Source: Pseudomonas sp. A34-9 (lineage in GTDB: Bacteria > Pseudomonadota > Gammaproteobacteria > Pseudomonadales > Pseudomonadaceae). Taken from it: DNA of 64,000 nucleotides. The notes beneath the pieces were generated by a model. The model was not told where the DNA came from. It worked only from the letters and a program-made list of their open reading frames with translations, and did not search any database. Where the stretch lies: positions 2,072,501-2,136,500 of the forward strand of contig NZ_CP119967.1 in NCBI RefSeq assembly GCF_029543085.1, given 5' to 3'. The position numbers and the translations under genes are program-made. Shown in pieces: positions 61,050 through 64,000 of this stretch. The first letter of the stretch is position 1; the number at the start of each line of letters is the position of its first letter.

Positions 61050-61667
61050 GTGGAAATTGCTTGCCTGGATCTTGAAGGGGTGTTGGTGCCGGAAATCTGG
61101 ATCGCCTTCGCCGAAAAAACCGGAATCGAATCCCTCAAGGCCACCACCCGGGACATTCCCGATTACGACGTGCTGATGAAACAGCGTCTGCGCATCCTCG
61201 ATGAGCACGGCTTGAAGCTGTCGGACATTCAGGAAGTGATCGCCACACTGAAGCCGCTGGACGGCGCGGTGGAGTTCGTCAACTGGCTGCGCGAGCGCTT
61301 TCAGGTGGTGATTCTGTCGGATACGTTTTACGAGTTCTCACAGCCGCTGATGCGCCAGTTGGGCTTCCCGACATTGCTTTGTCATCGCCTGATTACTGAC
61401 GAAACCGGGCGGGTGACCAGCTATCAGTTGCGCCAGAAAGATCCCAAGCGCCAGTCGGTGCTGGCGTTCAAGAGCCTGTATTACCGGGTGATTGCGGCAG
61501 GGGATTCGTATAACGATACGACAATGCTGGGCGAGGCGGACGCGGGGATTCTGTTCCATGCGCCGGAGAATGTGATTCGCGAGTTTCCGCAATTTCCGGC
61601 AGTGCACAGCTTTGCCGAGTTGAAGCAGGAATTCCTCAAAGCTTCCAATCGCGACCTCAGCCTCTAA
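61050..61667 (+). CDS. thrH: Phosphoserine/homoserine phosphotransferase
   Basis: 205 aa HAD-fold enzyme with a GTG start at 61050 (MEIACLDLEGVL). Motifs are DLEGVLVPEIW at the start, VILSDTFYEF near residue 90, and IAAGDSYNDTTMLGEA near 148. It hydrolyses phosphoserine and can transfer its phosphate to homoserine. The LDLEGVL variant and 205-aa length fit ThrH better than SerB. Confidence 0.93.
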   Translation: MEIACLDLEGVLVPEIWIAFAEKTGIESLKATTRDIPDYDVLMKQRLRILDEHGLKLSDIQEVIATLKPLDGAVEFVNWLRERFQVVILSDTFYEFSQPLMRQLGFPTLLCHRLITDETGRVTSYQLRQKDPKRQSVLAFKSLYYRVIAAGDSYNDTTMLGEADAGILFHAPENVIREFPQFPAVHSFAELKQEFLKASNRDLSL

Positions 61668-61677
61668 TTCCAATCCT

Positions 61678-61776
61678 TGTAGGAGCTGCCGAAGGCTCGG
61701 GCCGCGATCGGACGATCTTTTGACCTGGTTTGTCAGGATGAAGATCAAAAGATCGCAGCCTTCGGCAGCTCCTACA
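61678..61776. repeat. REP pair (REPIN)
   Basis: TTGTAGGAGCTGCCGAAGGC... with a small insertion in the left arm, and a clean inverted right arm ending CTCCTACAG, between convergent thrH and pabB. Confidence 0.88.
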
Positions 61777-61784
61777 GGGAAATG

Positions 61785-63128
61785 TCAGAGGTTCTGCAGG
61801 GTTTCGAGGAGGATTCTGACTTTGGTAATCGACTCCTGATACTCGGCCTGCCAGTCCGAATCGGCAACAATCCCGCCACCCCCCCAGCAACACACCTGTC
61901 CATCCTTGACCAGCAGACTGCGGATTGCGATGGAACTGTCCATCTCGCCGCGCACGTCCAGGTACAGCAACGACCCGCAATACAACCCGCGCCGGGTTGG
62001 CTCCAGCTCATCGATGATCTGCATCGCGCGAATCTTCGGCGCACCGGTGATCGAGCCGCCGGGGAAACTGCCGGCGATCAAATCCAATGCATCGCGGCCA
62101 TCGGCCAGTTCGCCGGTCACGCTGCTGACCAAGTGATGCACGTTCGGATAGCTTTCCAGACTGAACAGCTCCGGCACCCGCACCGAACCGATGCGGCAGG
62201 TGCGCCCGAGGTCGTTGCGCAGCAGGTCGACGATCATCAGGTTTTCCGCACGATCCTTGGGGCTGGCCAACAGTTCGGTGGCGTTGGCGGCATCTTCGGA
62301 GGGTGTCAGGCCACGCGGGCGAGTACCTTTGATCGGACGGGTTTCAACCTGACGCTGGCTGACTTTGACGAAGCGCTCGGGTGACAGGCTCAACACGGCG
62401 CCGCCATCGGGCAGACTCTGGAATCCGGAAAACGGTGTCGGACAGGCTTCGCGCAATTTGCAGTACGCCAGCCACGGATCACCCTGGCACGCAGCGCGGA
62501 AGCGCTGGGCGAAGTTGACCTGATAGCAGTCGCCGGCCTGGATGTAATGCTGAATGCGTTCGAACGCCTGGCGATAATCCTCGGGCGAGAGGTCGGCGGT
62601 CATCGGGTTGTTCAGTTTGAACGGTACCAATGTGTCAGCGTGTGGCTGAGTGAACAGCGCGATCAGCCGTTGCTTCTCGCTGTCGTTCACGCAAGGGTGG
62701 AACACCAATTGGCTGGTAGCCGTTTGGTGATCGCTGATCAGCGCCCAGTCGTACAGACCAAAACGTGCATCCGGCAACTGCAAATCATCGCGGGCCCGGC
62801 TCGGCAGGTCTTCCAGGTGCCTACCGAAGTCGTAGCTCAGGTAACCGATCAAGCCGCCGGCGAATGGCAGTGCGAAACCCGCTGGCAAATCAGCTTCGCC
62901 CAGACGGCGCAAATTGTCGCGCAGACGTTGCAGGAAATGACTGCCGCTCTCGTTCGGCAACACTGCCAGTTGTTGCAGCGGCCAGGCGCTGAGCAAGTCA
63001 TAACGGCCACGGTCGGCACTTGGCCGGCCACTGTCGAGCAGCACGGCGCCGGGGGCACTGCGGATGGCCGCGAAGTAGTCGGCGGAATTGGCGCGGTAGG
63101 GCAGCGGGTGTACGGAACAGGTCAACAT
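61785..63128 (-). CDS. pabB: Aminodeoxychorismate synthase component I
   Basis: 447 aa. With its glutaminase partner it converts chorismate to 4-amino-4-deoxychorismate for folate; the product of aroC is its substrate and folE supplies the other half of folate. The chorismate-binding domain has the PIKGTRPR motif near residue 268 (the Lys typical of PabB; TrpE has Ala there), DRAENLMIVDLLRNDLGR near 300, and GSITGAPKIRAMQIIDELEP near 365. N-terminal FAGGLIGYLSYDFGRHLE near 90 is also conserved. Confidence 0.96.
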   Translation of the reverse strand: MLTCSVHPLPYRANSADYFAAIRSAPGAVLLDSGRPSADRGRYDLLSAWPLQQLAVLPNESGSHFLQRLRDNLRRLGEADLPAGFALPFAGGLIGYLSYDFGRHLEDLPSRARDDLQLPDARFGLYDWALISDHQTATSQLVFHPCVNDSEKQRLIALFTQPHADTLVPFKLNNPMTADLSPEDYRQAFERIQHYIQAGDCYQVNFAQRFRAACQGDPWLAYCKLREACPTPFSGFQSLPDGGAVLSLSPERFVKVSQRQVETRPIKGTRPRGLTPSEDAANATELLASPKDRAENLMIVDLLRNDLGRTCRIGSVRVPELFSLESYPNVHHLVSSVTGELADGRDALDLIAGSFPGGSITGAPKIRAMQIIDELEPTRRGLYCGSLLYLDVRGEMDSSIAIRSLLVKDGQVCCWGGGGIVADSDWQAEYQESITKVRILLETLQNL

Positions 63129-63441
63129 GGGCGGGGCAGATCGGCCGTTGAGGCGGGGTGGGGATTGTAGTCCTCTCTCGGCTGTCAGATCAAAATCAAA
63201 AGCCCCCCCCTCACCCCAACCCTCCCGAAACGTCGGACCGCCCCCAAGGGGGCGAGGGGGAAAGGGAGCAGATTTTCATGCTTTTCAAAGCCTGAGTTCG
63301 ACTCGAAATTTCGGGAGGGGCGCCGATCTTCATGCTTTTCAAGGCCTGAGTTCGACTCAAGGCTTTCAGGTCGGCGTACCTCGAACATCCACCTCGGTCA
63401 GTCCCCTCTCCCTCTGGGAGAGGGTTAGGGTGAGGGGCTTT
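63129..63441. other. Repeat-rich intergenic region
   Basis: 313 bases without a gene. An outer inverted repeat (CCTCACCCCAACCCTC near 63208 and GAGGGTTAGGGTGAGG near 63421) encloses two direct copies of a 29-bp unit at 63276-63304 and 63330-63358 (TCATGCTTTTCAARGCCTGA..., one mismatch). Reading pattern is that of a repeated Pseudomonas intergenic element. Confidence 0.7.
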
Positions 63442-64000
63442 TCAGCCCTCGACCGCAGGAATATGCCCAAACATTTCCTGAGTAAACGCCACGCGCTCTT
63501 CAGCCGTCTCCGTCACCCCACGCGCCTTCAGCTCTTCCAGCCGCGCTTCGACCGCGTGCGTACGCAACGTCAGCCCGCAGTCGTTGGCGATCTGGATATT
63601 CAGCCCCGGCCGCGCATTCAGCTCCAGAATCAGCGGACCTTTCTCCTGATCGAGCACCATGTCCACACCGATATAGCCCAACCCGCACAGCTCATAGCAG
63701 CCAGCGGCGAGTTTCATGAAACCGTCCCAGTAGGGCAGTTGCACGCCATCCACCGCGTTGGTGGTGTCGGGGTGTTTGGTGATGATGTTGTTCAGCCAGG
63801 TGCCACGCAACGTCAAACCGGTCGCCAGATCCACGCCGACACCGATGGCGCCCTGGTGCAGGTTGGCCTTGCCACCGGACTGGCGGGTTGGCAGGCGCAG
63901 CATCGCCATCACTGGATAACCCATCAGCACAATGATGCGGATGTCCGGCACGCCTTCGTAGCTGATGCTTTTGAAGATCTGATCCGGGGTCACGCGGTAT
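63442..64000 (-). CDS. Alpha-L-glutamate-ligase-like ATP-grasp protein, 5' end beyond window
   Basis: The frame is open to the right edge (YRVTPDQIFKSISYEG...), so the N-terminus is missing; 185 residues are seen. RIIVLMGYPVMAMLRLPTRQ, GKANLHQGAIGVGVDLATG and GLGYIGVDMVLDQEKGPLILELNARPGLNIQ are the ATP-grasp metal-binding end (Glu-x-Asn-x-Arg) of RimK-like alpha-L-glutamate ligases. Such enzymes add amino acids by an acyl-phosphate route. The substrate is unknown. Confidence 0.88.
   Translation of the reverse strand, partial: YRVTPDQIFKSISYEGVPDIRIIVLMGYPVMAMLRLPTRQSGGKANLHQGAIGVGVDLATGLTLRGTWLNNIITKHPDTTNAVDGVQLPYWDGFMKLAAGCYELCGLGYIGVDMVLDQEKGPLILELNARPGLNIQIANDCGLTLRTHAVEARLEELKARGVTETAEERVAFTQEMFGHIPAVEG

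Noticed and set aside
61050..61667. SerB phosphoserine phosphatase
   Set aside because: The 205-aa length and DLEGVLVPEIW motif fit ThrH, and the cysH-thrH-pabB order supports this.

Overview
The window reads as a chromosomal segment of a Pseudomonas, most likely the P. fluorescens group. The evidence is GC-rich coding, many copies of the Pseudomonas-type REP sequence (cores of the type TGTAGGAGCTGCCGAAGGCTGCGATC), a Pseudomonas DUF3509 gene, and gene orders typical of the genus: glutaredoxin-folE-smr-hydrolase-prmB-aroC-MFS-mtnBDC-speE, a thiolase/multifunctional FadB-like pair, and cysH-thrH-pabB. No database search was possible; family names come from motif recognition.

Layout. 1-5.5 kb: two minus-strand, toxin-like genes (a left-edge partial gene, and a 1167-aa protein with a TcdA/TcdB-type hydrophobic translocation segment followed by RTX-like Asp/Gly repeats). 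5.6-10.8 kb: LysE exporter, NCS2 purine permease, divergent MarR regulator/aminotransferase, glutaredoxin, folE. 10.76-16.72 kb: a decayed integrative element inserted in the 5' end of folE. It is bounded by a 20-bp direct repeat, gave folE a new N-terminus, and carries a dead tyrosine integrase, inverted IS3 fragments, an AT-rich fimbrial adhesin gene, a broken SDR, an intact metallo-beta-lactamase-fold hydrolase and hypothetical fragments. 16.8-31.3 kb: housekeeping backbone (Smr protein, cysteine hydrolase, prmB, aroC, methionine salvage mtnB-mtnD-mtnC coupled to an MFS transporter, acyl-CoA synthetase, ankyrin protein, spermidine synthase).

31.5-45.5 kb: small proteins and an RraB-like protein. 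Then comes an operon of circularly permuted ATP-grasp, alpha-E and transglutaminase-like proteins, preceded by what looks like a sigma-54 promoter plus an NtrC-type site. It is followed by a cytochrome c, a 31-aa membrane microprotein, beta-oxidation genes, a GATase, CorA, an acyltransferase, a crotonase, tRNA-Ser(GGA) and a YbjQ protein. 45.5-54.4 kb: accessory stretch with an intact 1.31-kb IS3-family element, two tandem glycine-zipper proteins, and an Rhs polymorphic toxin with its overlapping immunity gene. 54.4-64 kb: HAD phosphatase, SDR/LysR divergent pair, hydantoin/allantoin-type racemase with an NCS1 permease, cysH, thrH, pabB and the edge of an alpha-L-glutamate-ligase-like ATP-grasp gene.

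The best candidates for something new are the folE-targeting element with its N-terminal codon swap, the putatively nitrogen-controlled ATP-grasp/alpha-E/transglutaminase operon, and the stand-alone pore-forming/RTX-like protein with its neighbour.
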